Shown: piece after piece, positions 25,156 to 34,054 of the stretch
Position numbering within the stretch: position 1 is the stretch's first letter
Layout of the letters: every line of letters starts with the position of its first letter
NCBI RefSeq assembly: GCF_018310535.1
Contig: NZ_CP074103.1
Span: 248,001-312,000, forward strand
DNA: 64,000 nt
Direction: 5' to 3'
Source: Streptomyces mirabilis
GTDB lineage: Bacteria; Actinomycetota; Actinomycetes; Streptomycetales; Streptomycetaceae
Program-made: the position numbers and the translations under genes
The notes under the pieces: model-generated
The model's database searches: none
What the model saw: the letters and a program-made list of their open reading frames with translations, nothing else
What the model was told of the DNA's origin: nothing

Positions 25156-27680
25156 CGGCCCGCCCCGCGACTGAATCCTTGCCCTCGCAGTCCTTCCGCG
25201 ACGATGAGAAGGTCTTCAGTCACGGTGGATATCAGCTTCTCGACGACATCGTGGTGCCGCGGTTCGGTGACACCCGCTGTTGGCTGGCCGACTGTATCGG
25301 CCGCGCGGCCAACCGGAGGCCGTCAGAGTGGCGGATCGTCTTCCCGGAGAACGATCCGCTGATCAATTTGCAGCTGCGGGAGTACTGTTTCGCCCTGCTC
25401 AACCCCTCCCATCCCCTCCTGCGTGAATCCCTGATCTTCCTGTCCGGTGTGCCCCTGTCCGTCGCCACCATCCGCCCGTCGATGCTGGAGATCAGAAAGG
25501 TCATGCGCTGGGGCCACGAGCAGGGACTGCCGCCCGATCTCGGCCTGTGGGACCCGGAGGACTGGTATGCGGAGATAGCCCACAAGGCGTCTCAGGTCGA
25601 AGGAGCGAAGACCGTCGCCTTCCATGTGACGGCGATCCGGCGCTTGCGCCAGCTCACCGCGGTCATCACCGGTATCAGCGCCTTCGAGGACCCATGGGGC
25701 GACGAGCCCGCCTCGAATATCGGAGCCAAAGCGTACGACGAGGACGCCCCCAGCCTGGACACACTCGCCACCCCGTCCATCCCGCCCGAGACCTGGTGGC
25801 CGCTCCTGCGCGGAGCCTGGACCTACATCCACACCTTTGCTCCGGACATCTTCCGCTGGCGCGACCAATTCGCCCGGGAGATGGAAGTGCCCTCAGATCT
25901 GCCCCGCTCAACCAAGGCGCGCCCGACGCGCCCGCAGGACACGGACGCGCTGCTGGAGAAGTGGCTGCGCACGCCGGGCAACGCGGTGCCGGTCCACGAG
26001 GTCGACTACGTGAACACCAAAGCCGGCACCCCGATGTGGACGGCCCTCAGTAAAATGATCACCGACGGCAGGACCATGAACGTCTTCGCGGACAACATGA
26101 GCGACAGAACCCGCAAACGGCGGACCATGGTCTGGGCCGCGATCGGCGAAGGACGCGTGGCGACCGTCAAGGCGAGCGTGGGCCGCGGCAAGGGCTCCAC
26201 CGCGCCGAGCTACGTCGCACCGGGCACCAGTCCTGGCGTCACCCGGGAACAACTGGACGAAGATGTGCGGCGATGGCTCGCCAATCCGGCCACGCTGGTT
26301 CCGGTGCACGCCACCGACGACCACGGGAGAGCCGGTGAGCCGATCTGGGCAATGGCCGCCCGCATGGTCTGGGGACACACTCCGTCGGAGGCCCACCGGC
26401 ATCGTTACGCCAAGCGACTTGACCAGCGCACGCGGACGGGGGCCGCGCGCGCACGCCTGCTCTTGCAGGCCGTGGCCGACGGGCGAGGGATTCCCGTCGA
26501 CGTGGAGGCAGGAATCGGCTGGCGCGCCTACCAACTTGAGTGCCCGGACGCCGCTCACATCCAGCGTGAGGATGGCACGTCTGCGCCGTGGCGTACGCAG
26601 ATCAGCGCCGTAGAGCTGGCCTTCGAACTGCACATGCTCCGGGCAGCTGTGTACGTGTTCGTCAGCGCCTTGACACTGATGCGCGACTCGGAGGTTCAAG
26701 AGATTCAGCGTGACGCCGTGCGTACCTACTTCGGCTCCCCGGCTGTCGTCTCCCGCAAGACCAAGATGGACCCGGCCCGCCCGGAACTGCACTGGTGGAT
26801 CATCGAACCGGTCGCCGAGGCGCTCGCGGTCCTCGAGCAGCTGTCCCGGCACCCCACCCATCTGTTCGTGCGGCTGGCTCCGCTCACCGGCAAGCCGGCC
26901 AACGGCGAGCCCGGGATCGCCTCTGAGGCCGAGATCGACTTTTTCATCAACGGCATCAACCACGTTGCCCACCAGCACGGACTGGCCAAGATCCCGCCCT
27001 CTCACGTCCGCTCGCACATGTTCCGCAAGACCATGGCGCAACTCGCCGGACGAGAGCCGGACTCCGAGGTCGCGCTCGGCATCCAGCTCAAGCATGCCGC
27101 CCGCCGCGCGGTGGCCAACCGCACCACCCAGGCGTACGCGCAGATGGACGCGAGCTGGGCCAAGGAATTCGACACCGAGCTGCAGCAGGCCGCCGCACGG
27201 AAACTCGTGGACCTGCTCCGAGGCCGCCGCCAGGGCCAACGCGTCGCGGTCGGTCCTGGCGCCGCCCGACTCCACGCCGGCCTCGACAGGGTCATCGCCA
27301 CCATCGACAACGACCCTCAGCTCCGGGCCCAGATCGCCGACGAACGGGTCGAAGAAGCCCTGCTCGCCGACGAGTTCCCCAACTTGCACCTGGGCACCCT
27401 CAACCACTGCATGTTCGACGCCCCGCAGGCCGAGTGTCAGGGCGAGCTCCCCGAAGGCCAGCGCGGCCTGGCCCCGCTGCTCGGCGCATGCCAACCCGCC
27501 CGCTGCCGCAACTCGACCATTACCCGCGCCCACGCCCCGTACTGGGTCGCAGAGGAAGACGACCTGACCGCCCTGTCCAAGAATCCACGGCTGTCGCCGC
27601 CGAACCGCGAGGCGGTCTTCATCCGCCTCGCCGACGTCAAGCGCATCACCCGCGCACTCGAAGAGGAAGGCAGCGCCTGA
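25152..27680 (+). CDS. Tyrosine recombinase-like protein, third of three
   Basis: A large member of 842 residues. Its C-terminal half carries an Arg in LTLMRDSEVQEI, H-x-x-R in SHMFRKTMAQL, a later His in LKHAARRAVANRT, and a candidate nucleophile Tyr in TQAYAQMD. Near the end a Cys/His group (NHCMFDAPQAEC, GACQPARCRN) probably binds zinc. The N-terminal 250 residues resemble a core-binding domain, and two repeated segments (about 255-330 and 365-440; VPVHEVD and VPVHATD) suggest an internal duplication. It overlaps its neighbours on both sides and is part of the transposition operon. Confidence 0.8.
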   Translation: MTARPATESLPSQSFRDDEKVFSHGGYQLLDDIVVPRFGDTRCWLADCIGRAANRRPSEWRIVFPENDPLINLQLREYCFALLNPSHPLLRESLIFLSGVPLSVATIRPSMLEIRKVMRWGHEQGLPPDLGLWDPEDWYAEIAHKASQVEGAKTVAFHVTAIRRLRQLTAVITGISAFEDPWGDEPASNIGAKAYDEDAPSLDTLATPSIPPETWWPLLRGAWTYIHTFAPDIFRWRDQFAREMEVPSDLPRSTKARPTRPQDTDALLEKWLRTPGNAVPVHEVDYVNTKAGTPMWTALSKMITDGRTMNVFADNMSDRTRKRRTMVWAAIGEGRVATVKASVGRGKGSTAPSYVAPGTSPGVTREQLDEDVRRWLANPATLVPVHATDDHGRAGEPIWAMAARMVWGHTPSEAHRHRYAKRLDQRTRTGAARARLLLQAVADGRGIPVDVEAGIGWRAYQLECPDAAHIQREDGTSAPWRTQISAVELAFELHMLRAAVYVFVSALTLMRDSEVQEIQRDAVRTYFGSPAVVSRKTKMDPARPELHWWIIEPVAEALAVLEQLSRHPTHLFVRLAPLTGKPANGEPGIASEAEIDFFINGINHVAHQHGLAKIPPSHVRSHMFRKTMAQLAGREPDSEVALGIQLKHAARRAVANRTTQAYAQMDASWAKEFDTELQQAAARKLVDLLRGRRQGQRVAVGPGAARLHAGLDRVIATIDNDPQLRAQIADERVEEALLADEFPNLHLGTLNHCMFDAPQAECQGELPEGQRGLAPLLGACQPARCRNSTITRAHAPYWVAEEDDLTALSKNPRLSPPNREAVFIRLADVKRITRALEEEGSA

Positions 27681-28108
27681 TGCCGGTATCCGCGGCGTCC
27701 GCCGAGAAACTCAGGGCAGCCATGGCCCGGCTGCTGGCCGGTGAACCCCTGCACACCGACGGCGCCCTCACCAAGGAGAACCTCGCGAGAGAGGCCCAGG
27801 TCAGCCACGCGACCGTGCACCGCGCCGAGGAAATCCTCGCCGAATGGGACGCCCAGGTCGCCCGCCCCGTGCTGCGCACGCCCGGCGAGGTCCGGCGCGA
27901 CGAGACCATCGCCGAGCTACGCAAACAGATGAGGGAAGCACGCACCCACGCCGCCGAACTCCAGGGGAAACTCGATGCCCTCGCCACCGTCACGGCCAAC
28001 CTCTACGCCGAGAACCTCGTATTGAAGAAACGGCTTGGCCGCACCCGGCTCGCTGTCCTTCCTGCGGAGGAAGGAACCACCGCCGACAGCCGCTCGCCCC
28101 ACCGCTGA
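27680..28108 (+). CDS. DUF6262-like / TnpC-like small coiled-coil protein
   Basis: A helical protein of 142 residues starting at ATG 27680 inside the previous stop (TGATG). The N-terminal half has a helix-turn-helix-like stretch (LTKENLAREAQVSHATVHRAEEI). The C-terminal half is a long coiled coil (RDETIAELRKQMREARTHA). In Tn554-type elements the third or fourth small gene (tnpC, DUF6262) influences the frequency and orientation of transposition. That role is inferred from position and shape. Confidence 0.75.
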   Translation: MPVSAASAEKLRAAMARLLAGEPLHTDGALTKENLAREAQVSHATVHRAEEILAEWDAQVARPVLRTPGEVRRDETIAELRKQMREARTHAAELQGKLDALATVTANLYAENLVLKKRLGRTRLAVLPAEEGTTADSRSPHR

Positions 28109-28338
28109 AACGACATCTTTGCCGCAGCACCCTGGCGCGGCCGCTGCCCAGAAGGAGCCTTGTCAGGGCACGGACCGCTCCGGGTGGGACGGCCTGTCGC
28201 CAGCGAGCCAGTGGTCGAGACCAAGTCCCAGCGCATGGCGGAGACGACAACGTCGGCGGTCTGTGCGACATTTCGTGAGTTCCCCTGAGCCCCGCTGAGT
28301 CTCTGGGCTCCGGGCAAGGGGGGTACCTCCTCCTTCGT

Positions 28339-28736
28339 GTGATCACCGACGGGTACGGCACCCCGCTGGCGGTCTCGCTGACAGGCGGCAATCGCAACGA
28401 CGTCCCCCAGCTGCTGCCGCTGCTCGACGCCATCCCGCCGCTCCGCGGCCGGGTCGGCCGTCCCCGCGGTCAGCGCGACTCCCTGTTCGCCGACCGCGGC
28501 TACGACGACGACATCTGCCGTGAGAAGGTTCGGGCCCCCGGCATCGTGCTGGCTATCGCCCCCCGCACGGCAGCGGCCTGGGCACCTACCGTTGGGTGAT
28601 CGAGCGCACCTGCGCCTGGTTCCAAGGCTTCTGACGCCTGCGCATCCGCTGGGAACGACGAGCTGACGTGTACGAGGTGTTCCTGAAACTCGTCTGCTGC
28701 CTCATCACCCTCCGGGAACTCAGCTCGTTGTGTTAG
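28339..28736 (+). pseudogene. Decayed IS5-family transposase
   Basis: The stretch encodes the middle and end of an IS5/IS4-type DDE transposase: SLTGGNRNDVPQLLPLLDA and SLFADRGYDDD in one frame. The frame then breaks near 28585, and GTYRWVIERTCAWFQGF continues in another frame to an in-frame stop. The last part ends with CCLITLRELSSLC. The N-terminal third, with the first catalytic region, is missing. It lies directly downstream of the recombinase element and marks this junction as an insertion-prone site. Confidence 0.8.
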
Positions 28737-28835
28737 CCGTTGTTCGGGCGATGGAGGGCGGTTCCGGAACGATTTCGCATAAGGATTCACCCGTCTCAGG
28801 AGCTGCCCTGCGCCCCTTCCTTGAGACCTCATTGG

Positions 28836-29864
28836 TCAACGGGCCCTTTCTTTCAGCACCCAATGCAGGTCTCCTGTCATCGCGGCCGCATTCCAGTGGC
28901 TGACAACGCCGGCAGTTGTCAGCTGGAGGAAGAGGGCGGGAAGGGCGGCGGCCGTCAGCCCGCATTCCCTGGCCAGGTGATCCGGTTCGGCCACTCCTTG
29001 ATCATCTCCCGGGCCAGTGCGAGCAGCGAGGCACAGGGTGGCGAGGCGGGGCAGAGGGGCCGCGTCCATGCGGAAGCGGCACGCAGTGCGTAGGGCCCAG
29101 TCGGCGGCGCGCAGTCGATCAGGGCGAGCTGGGCACTGCCCCAGAAGGCCAGAATCGAGCAGTTGGACTCGTTTCACGTGTTTGCCGATCTCTGGGCCGA
29201 CTGGGAGTGTGCGTAGCCATCGCGACTCCTTGAGCTCCCGCCATGGGTCCTTGGCTGTCCCCAAGCGAAGGCTGCGCAGTATCCCCAATGGCAACAGCAC
29301 CTGAGCCGAGTCGCTCATGCGCAGCGCGCACTGAAGGGCGATCAGCCGGGCGGCGGCGCCGGTGTCAGCCGGGAGGGCGCTGGCGAGGTAACTCAGCATT
29401 TCGCGTACTCGGGTTTGGCTGTCAGGATCTTTGGGACGGCGTGATCTGCGGCGGGTGTTCCTGTGCCCAGTCGGTGACGTCGTGGCGGTCAAGATTGTGT
29501 CGGGGACCACGGTGGCCTCCGAGGTGGCTGCGGAGCATGCGGTGCATGCGTCGGTGAGTCGCCACAGGCGTCCGCCGCGTTCGCGCGCGAGCAGGAGTCG
29601 GATGGGGCCCTGGCATCCCCGGTGGCGGCGGTGCCAGCAGCAGCCTCGTTCGTGGCACTGGCATGTCCGCAGGTGTGTCGGCAGTGGGGCCCGGCGTGCA
29701 TGGAGGGCCAGGTGGGCCAGGAGTTCGGCGCGGGCCGAGGGGCCGTTGAGCGGTCGGCCGGTGTGGGGGCACTGCTGGCACACGAGGACTGGGCCGCCAG
29801 GCTGCGGTCGCAGTTCAACTGTCCAGCTGCGCTGCACTCTGGGGTGGTTGAAGCGGAGCCTCAT
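28836..29864 (-). CDS. Hypothetical Cys-rich protein
   Basis: About 342 residues from ATG 29864; the frame extends upstream to 29924, but that would run into the operator-like repeats. The N-terminal 130 residues have several Cys and His pairs (LVCQQCPHTG, TCQCHERGCCWHRRHRGC, ACTACSAAT), so at least two zinc sites are likely. The C-terminal half is helical and ends in what looks like a winged-helix segment (LARECGLTAAALPALFLQLTTAG). No family is recognised. It is divergent from the XRE regulator gene and shares its control region. Confidence 0.6.
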   Translation of the reverse strand: MRLRFNHPRVQRSWTVELRPQPGGPVLVCQQCPHTGRPLNGPSARAELLAHLALHARRAPLPTHLRTCQCHERGCCWHRRHRGCQGPIRLLLARERGGRLWRLTDACTACSAATSEATVVPDTILTATTSPTGHRNTRRRSRRPKDPDSQTRVREMLSYLASALPADTGAAARLIALQCALRMSDSAQVLLPLGILRSLRLGTAKDPWRELKESRWLRTLPVGPEIGKHVKRVQLLDSGLLGQCPARPDRLRAADWALRTACRFRMDAAPLPRLATLCLAARTGPGDDQGVAEPDHLARECGLTAAALPALFLQLTTAGVVSHWNAAAMTGDLHWVLKERAR

Positions 29865-29928
29865 GGCGCGTGCGTTCCTCCTGTCGTTCCGCGCCGGCCC
29901 CCGTCGGGCTGGGATCGCGCACACGGTA

Positions 29929-30010
29929 GTGCAGACCTCTGCCTTTTGCTGAGCTACTGACGGGCGGAAATAGGGCAGAGGTCTGCACTGACAGGGCAGG
30001 TGTCTGCACC
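29929..30010. promoter_or_regulatory. Three-copy operator-like repeat between divergent genes
   Basis: AGTGCAGACCTCTGCC at 29929-29944 is the exact reverse complement of 29974-29989 (GGCAGAGGTCTGCACT). A third copy, GGCAGGTGTCTGCACC at 29995-30010, repeats the second with a 21-bp spacing, or two helical turns. The array fills the gap between the Cys-rich gene and the XRE gene. Autoregulation by the XRE protein is the simplest reading. The third copy covers an upstream GTG, which argues for the later start of that gene. Confidence 0.65.
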
Positions 30011-30023
30011 GTCGGATAGTCGG

Positions 30024-30287
30024 GTGACGATCTTCCCGCCCGATCCGGACTTCGACGCTCTGCGTCTGGAGCTCGCTCGGCTGCGTGCGGCGCGGGGATG
30101 GACATACGACGAGCTAGCCGCCCGGAGCGGCCTGGCCAGAAGGACCCTCATCGAGATCGAGCAAGGTCGCACGATCGGCACCCTTAAGACGTGGCACGCC
30201 CTCGCTCACGCGCTCAGCACTCCGCTCGACGAACTCTTCGGAGCCCTCTGCCGCGGGCACGAACCACCCCGGCGGGCGAGCGACTGA
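30024..30287 (+). CDS. XRE-family helix-turn-helix regulator
   Basis: A protein of 87 residues from GTG 30024; GTG 30000 is in frame but lies inside an operator repeat. Almost the whole protein is one Cro/CI-type helix-turn-helix domain (LRAARGWTYDELAARSG, RRTLIEIEQGRTIGTLKTW, ALAHALSTPLDELFG). Such short proteins bind as dimers to palindromic or repeated sites. The array just upstream is the obvious candidate, controlling this gene and the divergent Cys-rich gene. Confidence 0.85.
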   Translation: MTIFPPDPDFDALRLELARLRAARGWTYDELAARSGLARRTLIEIEQGRTIGTLKTWHALAHALSTPLDELFGALCRGHEPPRRASD

Positions 30288-30448
30288 CAGGCTGCCGGGG
30301 CCTATGTAACAAACCACCCGATCAGGCGAGCCCAGCGCGAACGCTCGAGCGGAGATTCGAATGAATGTCGCCTCGGATGGGGCCATTCGGCGGACTCCAC
30401 CGGCCTGGACGTCGCCCGTACGGCGTGTTGCCTGGCACCTTCGCGCGC

Positions 30449-31333
30449 ATGCGCCCCTCATCTACACGCCGCCACTGGGACGGCAGCCCCGTTCAGGCCC
30501 ACCAGCGACGGTCATTGCGTGTTGAGCCCGACAGCCCCACCCGGCTTCTGCGCTGTGCGCAGCGCGACCGTTGCCGTGAGTGCGGAAACCCCGTCGAGTG
30601 GTACCACCGAGTTCGTGACCGCCCCGTCCGCCTGCATCCGCAGGAGCTCCCGGTAGCCGAGGTGCCCGCCGACTACCGCTGGCACGTCAGCTCCGGCCTC
30701 GCACATCCCGCCGGGGACGGCACTGCGTGGTGCCGACTGGCCCACACCGTCGTCTGCCCGGCTCGTGATGCTGGCGCCGCCATCGTCCCCGCGCTGACCA
30801 GGCTGCGTCGGATGCTGGCCGTGAACACGCGCCGCCTGACCGACGCCGGTGTCTTCACGCCGAGCACGCCGACAGACCGTTCGCCGCAACAGCCGGAGGA
30901 TTCCTGCCGACCCGCCAGACCCGTTGTACAACTCCTGTACGTTCGCTACCTCGCCGCACGCCCCGTGGGCGAGATCCAGTGTGTGGCCCAGACGCGGCAG
31001 CGTGACCGATGCACCCACAGGATGCTCGCTTTGGACGGCTTGGCGGGCGTCTGGAAATTGGTCCCCGCAACGGCTGCTCAAGGTCAACTGGCCCTGCCCT
31101 CTGAGGCAATGGCTCTGTATGACCTGTCCTCCCTGCCGTACGCCGAGCAGTTGCGCTGGCGCACGCAGCGCTGTCCTCAGCACGCGGCTGCCCCGACAGC
31201 AGCGGACCTCGCACTGACGGACTGGGAACCCTTCGACCCGCTCGTCCACCACGCGCACGTGCATCCTCGTCTTCCGACCCATGTTCGTCGGCCACGCCCG
31301 GGTGGCGACGCGCGGAGAGCAGGCCGACGATGA
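30449..31333 (+). CDS. DUF6083-like protein
   Basis: About 294 residues from ATG 30449; the frame is open from 30365. The N-terminal part (RRHWDGSP, LLRCAQRDRCRECGNPVEWYHR, RPVRLHPQELP, WHVSSGLAHP) matches the Streptomyces DUF6083 pattern, with a C-x-x-C pair and further Cys/His likely to bind zinc. The function of the domain is unknown. The middle contains a second Cys-containing region (TRQRDRCTHRML). The stop overlaps the start of the next gene (ATGA), so it is co-translated with the unknown protein before the helicase. Confidence 0.6.
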   Translation: MRPSSTRRHWDGSPVQAHQRRSLRVEPDSPTRLLRCAQRDRCRECGNPVEWYHRVRDRPVRLHPQELPVAEVPADYRWHVSSGLAHPAGDGTAWCRLAHTVVCPARDAGAAIVPALTRLRRMLAVNTRRLTDAGVFTPSTPTDRSPQQPEDSCRPARPVVQLLYVRYLAARPVGEIQCVAQTRQRDRCTHRMLALDGLAGVWKLVPATAAQGQLALPSEAMALYDLSSLPYAEQLRWRTQRCPQHAAAPTAADLALTDWEPFDPLVHHAHVHPRLPTHVRRPRPGGDARRAGRR

Positions 31334-31863
31334 GACAGGAGCACGCCGTGGAGATCATCCTGACCAGGCCGACCACCCCTGGAGAGCTTCAGCGAGCGTG
31401 CCGAGCCATGCTGCTCGCGGTGAACGCAGACCGCACCCGCCTGATGACCGTGCGCCGGGCCAAGTCGTCGGGGCGTGTGCTGCGGTCACTTCGCCACGAA
31501 CTCGATCGACTACTGCCCATCGACGTTCTGACGACTTACTACCCCGACGCATCAGGTCAGGTTCTGCTCAGCCTTGCCCTCACCTGCGCCTTGCGCTCGG
31601 CGATTGGCCAGGCCGCGGCAGCCCGGGGGCAGAAGCCCGGAGACTTCCTCGGCCGGACCGTCGCAGCGGCCCTTGAACGGGATGAGCGGGACCGTACTCG
31701 GCAACTGGCCGCACAGCTCCAGGGTCTCCTCGTCCACCACGTCCCTGAAGACGTGCTGGTCTGTGTGGCCCGAGTCCTGCTCGACCGCTGTCACCTCGCG
31801 TCCTCTCCTCCCTTGCGCGACGCGGTCCGCTGCAGTCCGAACAGCTCCCACACGACCCCTTAA
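31330..31863 (+). CDS. Hypothetical protein of helicase operon
   Basis: A soluble, helical and basic protein of 177 residues. It starts at ATG 31330 with a 4-bp overlap with the DUF6083-like gene and ends 21 bp before the helicase gene. No motif is recognised. The close packing of the three genes argues that it works with the helicase. Confidence 0.6.
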   Translation: MRQEHAVEIILTRPTTPGELQRACRAMLLAVNADRTRLMTVRRAKSSGRVLRSLRHELDRLLPIDVLTTYYPDASGQVLLSLALTCALRSAIGQAAAARGQKPGDFLGRTVAAALERDERDRTRQLAAQLQGLLVHHVPEDVLVCVARVLLDRCHLASSPPLRDAVRCSPNSSHTTP

Positions 31864-31884
31864 CTCATCTCCCCCACGGAGTCC

Positions 31885-33357
31885 GTGTTGTACACGCCCA
31901 CCGACGAACAGGCTCACGCCGTCGAAGCCTTCCGTGACGGTCGCCACCTGGTGCTGCAAGCCGGCGCCGGCACCGGCAAGACCAGCACGCTGTGCTTGCT
32001 TGCCTCGAGTACCCGACGCCGTGGCCGCTACCTCGCTTTCAACAGGGACATCGCCAACGACGCCGCGGCCCGCTTCCCGCGTTCCGTGCTGTGCAAGACC
32101 GCGCACTCTACGGCCTATGCAGCCGTCGGCCACCGCTTCGCTCGCCGTCTCAGCAGCCCTCGTCAGCCCGCATGGCGGATCGGGCAGGCCCTCGGTATCA
32201 GGTCGCCCGTCCGCATCGGTGATCACGAGATCAGCCACAGGACCCTGTCCCACCTCGTGCTGCGTACGGTGACCCGTTTCTGCCAGTCCGCCGATAGGGC
32301 TCTGGCACCCCGCCACGTACCGGCCTTGCGCAGGCTCGGAACACCGGAAGAACAGACCCAACTCGCCGACGCAGTCATGCCGTTCGCTGAGAAGGCCTGG
32401 ACAGATCTGCAGAATCACGAGGAAGGCGTGGTCCGCTTCGAGCACGACCACTACCTGAAGATGTGGGCTCTTACCGAACCGAAGGTCGAGGCCGATTTCC
32501 TCTTCCTCGACGAAGCCCAGGACACCAACCCCGTCCTTGAGCAGGTCTTCACCGCTCAACGCGGCCACGCCCAGCTGGTGATGGTCGGCGACTCAGCCCA
32601 AGCCATCTACGGGTGGCGTGGTGCCCGGGACGTGATGACAGGCTTCGACGCCACCCACCTCACCTTGACCCGTTCCTTCCGCTTCGGCCCTCTCCTCGCT
32701 GAACAGGCAAACCGGTGGCTCGCCTTCACCGACGCGCCGATCCGGCTGACTGGTACCGACACGATTCCAACGAAAGTCGGTCTGGTCACTTGTCCGGACG
32801 CAGTGCTGTGCCGCACCAACATCGGCGCCATGGCCGAAGTCATGAGGCAGTTGGAAGCGGGCCGTCGGGTGGCTCTGACACGCGGTGGACAGACACTCAT
32901 CGTGCTGGCGCTCGCTGCCCGGGACCTCAAAGCCGGCCATCGCACTTCCCACCCCGAACTGGTCCTCTTCGCCTCCTGGGGTGAATTGCAAGACTATGCG
33001 GAGCACGATCCCGCCGGCCGAGATCTCCGGCCGTTCGTGGAACTTGTCGAGACCCACGGACCCGAAGCCATCATCGCCGCCGTCGACGCGCTGACCGATG
33101 AAAACAAGGCCGAGGTCACGGTCTCCACAGCCCACAAAGCAAAAGGCCGGGAGTGGTCCGAAATTAGAATCGCCGACGACTTCCCCCCGCCGCCGGACAG
33201 TGACCAGCAGGACGACAGCGGCCGCCCGATCCCGGAACCCGTGAGCGATACGGACGCGCGCCTCGCCTACGTCGCCGTTACACGCGCCCGCCGCCAACTG
33301 GACCTCGGCGGGCTCGCATGGATCGAGAATCATCCAGCTGCCGTCGACGGCGCGTGA
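31885..33357 (+). CDS. UvrD/Rep-type superfamily 1 DNA helicase
   Basis: A 490-residue SF1A helicase. Motif I (Walker A) is AGAGTGKTS near residue 28 and motif II is FLFLDEAQD near 208. Motif III is GDSAQAIYGWRGA, motif IV TLTRSFRFG, motif V VSTAHKAKGREW, and motif VI YVAVTRARRQLDL. It lacks the long 1B and 2B insertions of full-size UvrD (about 720 residues) and has no nuclease domain. It should use ATP to translocate on single-stranded DNA. The start is GTG 31885 or TTG 31888. It ends the apparent operon with the DUF6083-like and unknown genes, which suggests a mobile-element or defence role rather than core repair. Confidence 0.88.
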   Translation: MLYTPTDEQAHAVEAFRDGRHLVLQAGAGTGKTSTLCLLASSTRRRGRYLAFNRDIANDAAARFPRSVLCKTAHSTAYAAVGHRFARRLSSPRQPAWRIGQALGIRSPVRIGDHEISHRTLSHLVLRTVTRFCQSADRALAPRHVPALRRLGTPEEQTQLADAVMPFAEKAWTDLQNHEEGVVRFEHDHYLKMWALTEPKVEADFLFLDEAQDTNPVLEQVFTAQRGHAQLVMVGDSAQAIYGWRGARDVMTGFDATHLTLTRSFRFGPLLAEQANRWLAFTDAPIRLTGTDTIPTKVGLVTCPDAVLCRTNIGAMAEVMRQLEAGRRVALTRGGQTLIVLALAARDLKAGHRTSHPELVLFASWGELQDYAEHDPAGRDLRPFVELVETHGPEAIIAAVDALTDENKAEVTVSTAHKAKGREWSEIRIADDFPPPPDSDQQDDSGRPIPEPVSDTDARLAYVAVTRARRQLDLGGLAWIENHPAAVDGA

Positions 33358-33660
33358 CGAGCCGAGGCACAGGCTGGCCCGTAACTCGGTTCCAGGGCCT
33401 CATGCTGGGCAGTGGTTGGCGTTGCGCCCGGTTGGTGCGGGGTGTAGTCGGAAGTCGGCGGACGGCGAGTCGGGAAGCCTCGGAGGCACTTGAAAGTATC
33501 GTTCGGCGTGTCCCCCTGAGGTTCATGAGGAAGTTCGCCAAGCCGTCGAGACGGGGGCGCCGGAGGTCGCGCTTGTGCAGCGTGTCCTCGACGGGCTTCG
33601 AGACCTCGACCTGGCGTAGGCCGCTGACGCCCATCAGGATTCGTGTGGGGTCGGAGGGCG
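33358..33660. other. 303-bp gap without supported gene
   Basis: Between the helicase (+) and a small membrane protein gene (-), which converge here. Frames on both strands stay open, but the translated sequences are Arg-rich and look like nothing known. No strong hairpin was seen. It may contain remnants of an inserted element. Confidence 0.4.
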
Positions 33661-34032
33661 TCAGATGGTGACGACGTTGACGACGAGGGAGGCGAGGACG
33701 GCCAGGGCCCGGGCCTGCCCGTAGCGCGGTGGGTCGGCGGGCGGGCGCAGTTGGGCGTAGACGCCGAGGAAGACGTAGGTCAGGACGGGGGCGAGCCAGT
33801 CGTTGGCCGAGAAGCCGGACAGTCCGTCCGCGTTGAGTTGTGGCATGTTCGCCGAGACACGCCACAAGAAGACCGAGGCGCCGGAGAGCACCGTGAGTGC
33901 GGCGATGTCGCTCCACGCGCCGCGCGGCAGCCGCCACAGCGCGGCGGCGCCCGCGAGGACGGCGGTGACGGCGGCGGTGAGCAGGATATGCGGGCGGGTG
34001 AAGGTCTCGCCGACGGCCAGGGCGATGTTCAT
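33661..34032 (-). CDS. Small membrane protein of the chromate operon
   Basis: A protein of 123 residues with about four hydrophobic helices (HILLTAAVTAVLAGAAALW, DIAALTVLSGASVFLW, WLAPVLTYVFLGVYA, ALAVLASLVVNVVTI). It lies 22 bp downstream of chrA on the same strand and is likely the last gene of that operon. No family is recognised. It could support the transporter or be unrelated to chromate. Confidence 0.6.
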   Translation of the reverse strand: MNIALAVGETFTRPHILLTAAVTAVLAGAAALWRLPRGAWSDIAALTVLSGASVFLWRVSANMPQLNADGLSGFSANDWLAPVLTYVFLGVYAQLRPPADPPRYGQARALAVLASLVVNVVTI

Positions 34033-34054
34033 CTGCTGCTCCGTGGGGGTGTTG

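Larger units (their letters stand above)
21638..28108 (+). mobile_element. Tn554-like / recombinase-in-trio-like transposable element
   Basis: Four tightly overlapping genes form one unit: three tyrosine recombinases of 485, about 654 and 842 residues and a small coiled-coil protein. This is the organisation of Tn554 (tnpA, tnpB, tnpC) and of actinobacterial elements with three recombinases. The left edge is set where trpA similarity ends. The right edge is only known to lie beyond 28108. I saw no convincing terminal inverted repeats by eye, and no cargo gene is evident. Confidence 0.75.

Noticed and set aside
25908..27533. 541-codon minus-strand open frame
   Set aside because: Antisense to the third recombinase, with low-complexity translation.
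21638..28310. Terminal inverted repeats for the recombinase element
   Set aside because: Only short shared words (CTGAG, GGTGACATG-like) were seen when the left end and right flank were compared. They are too short to call ends.
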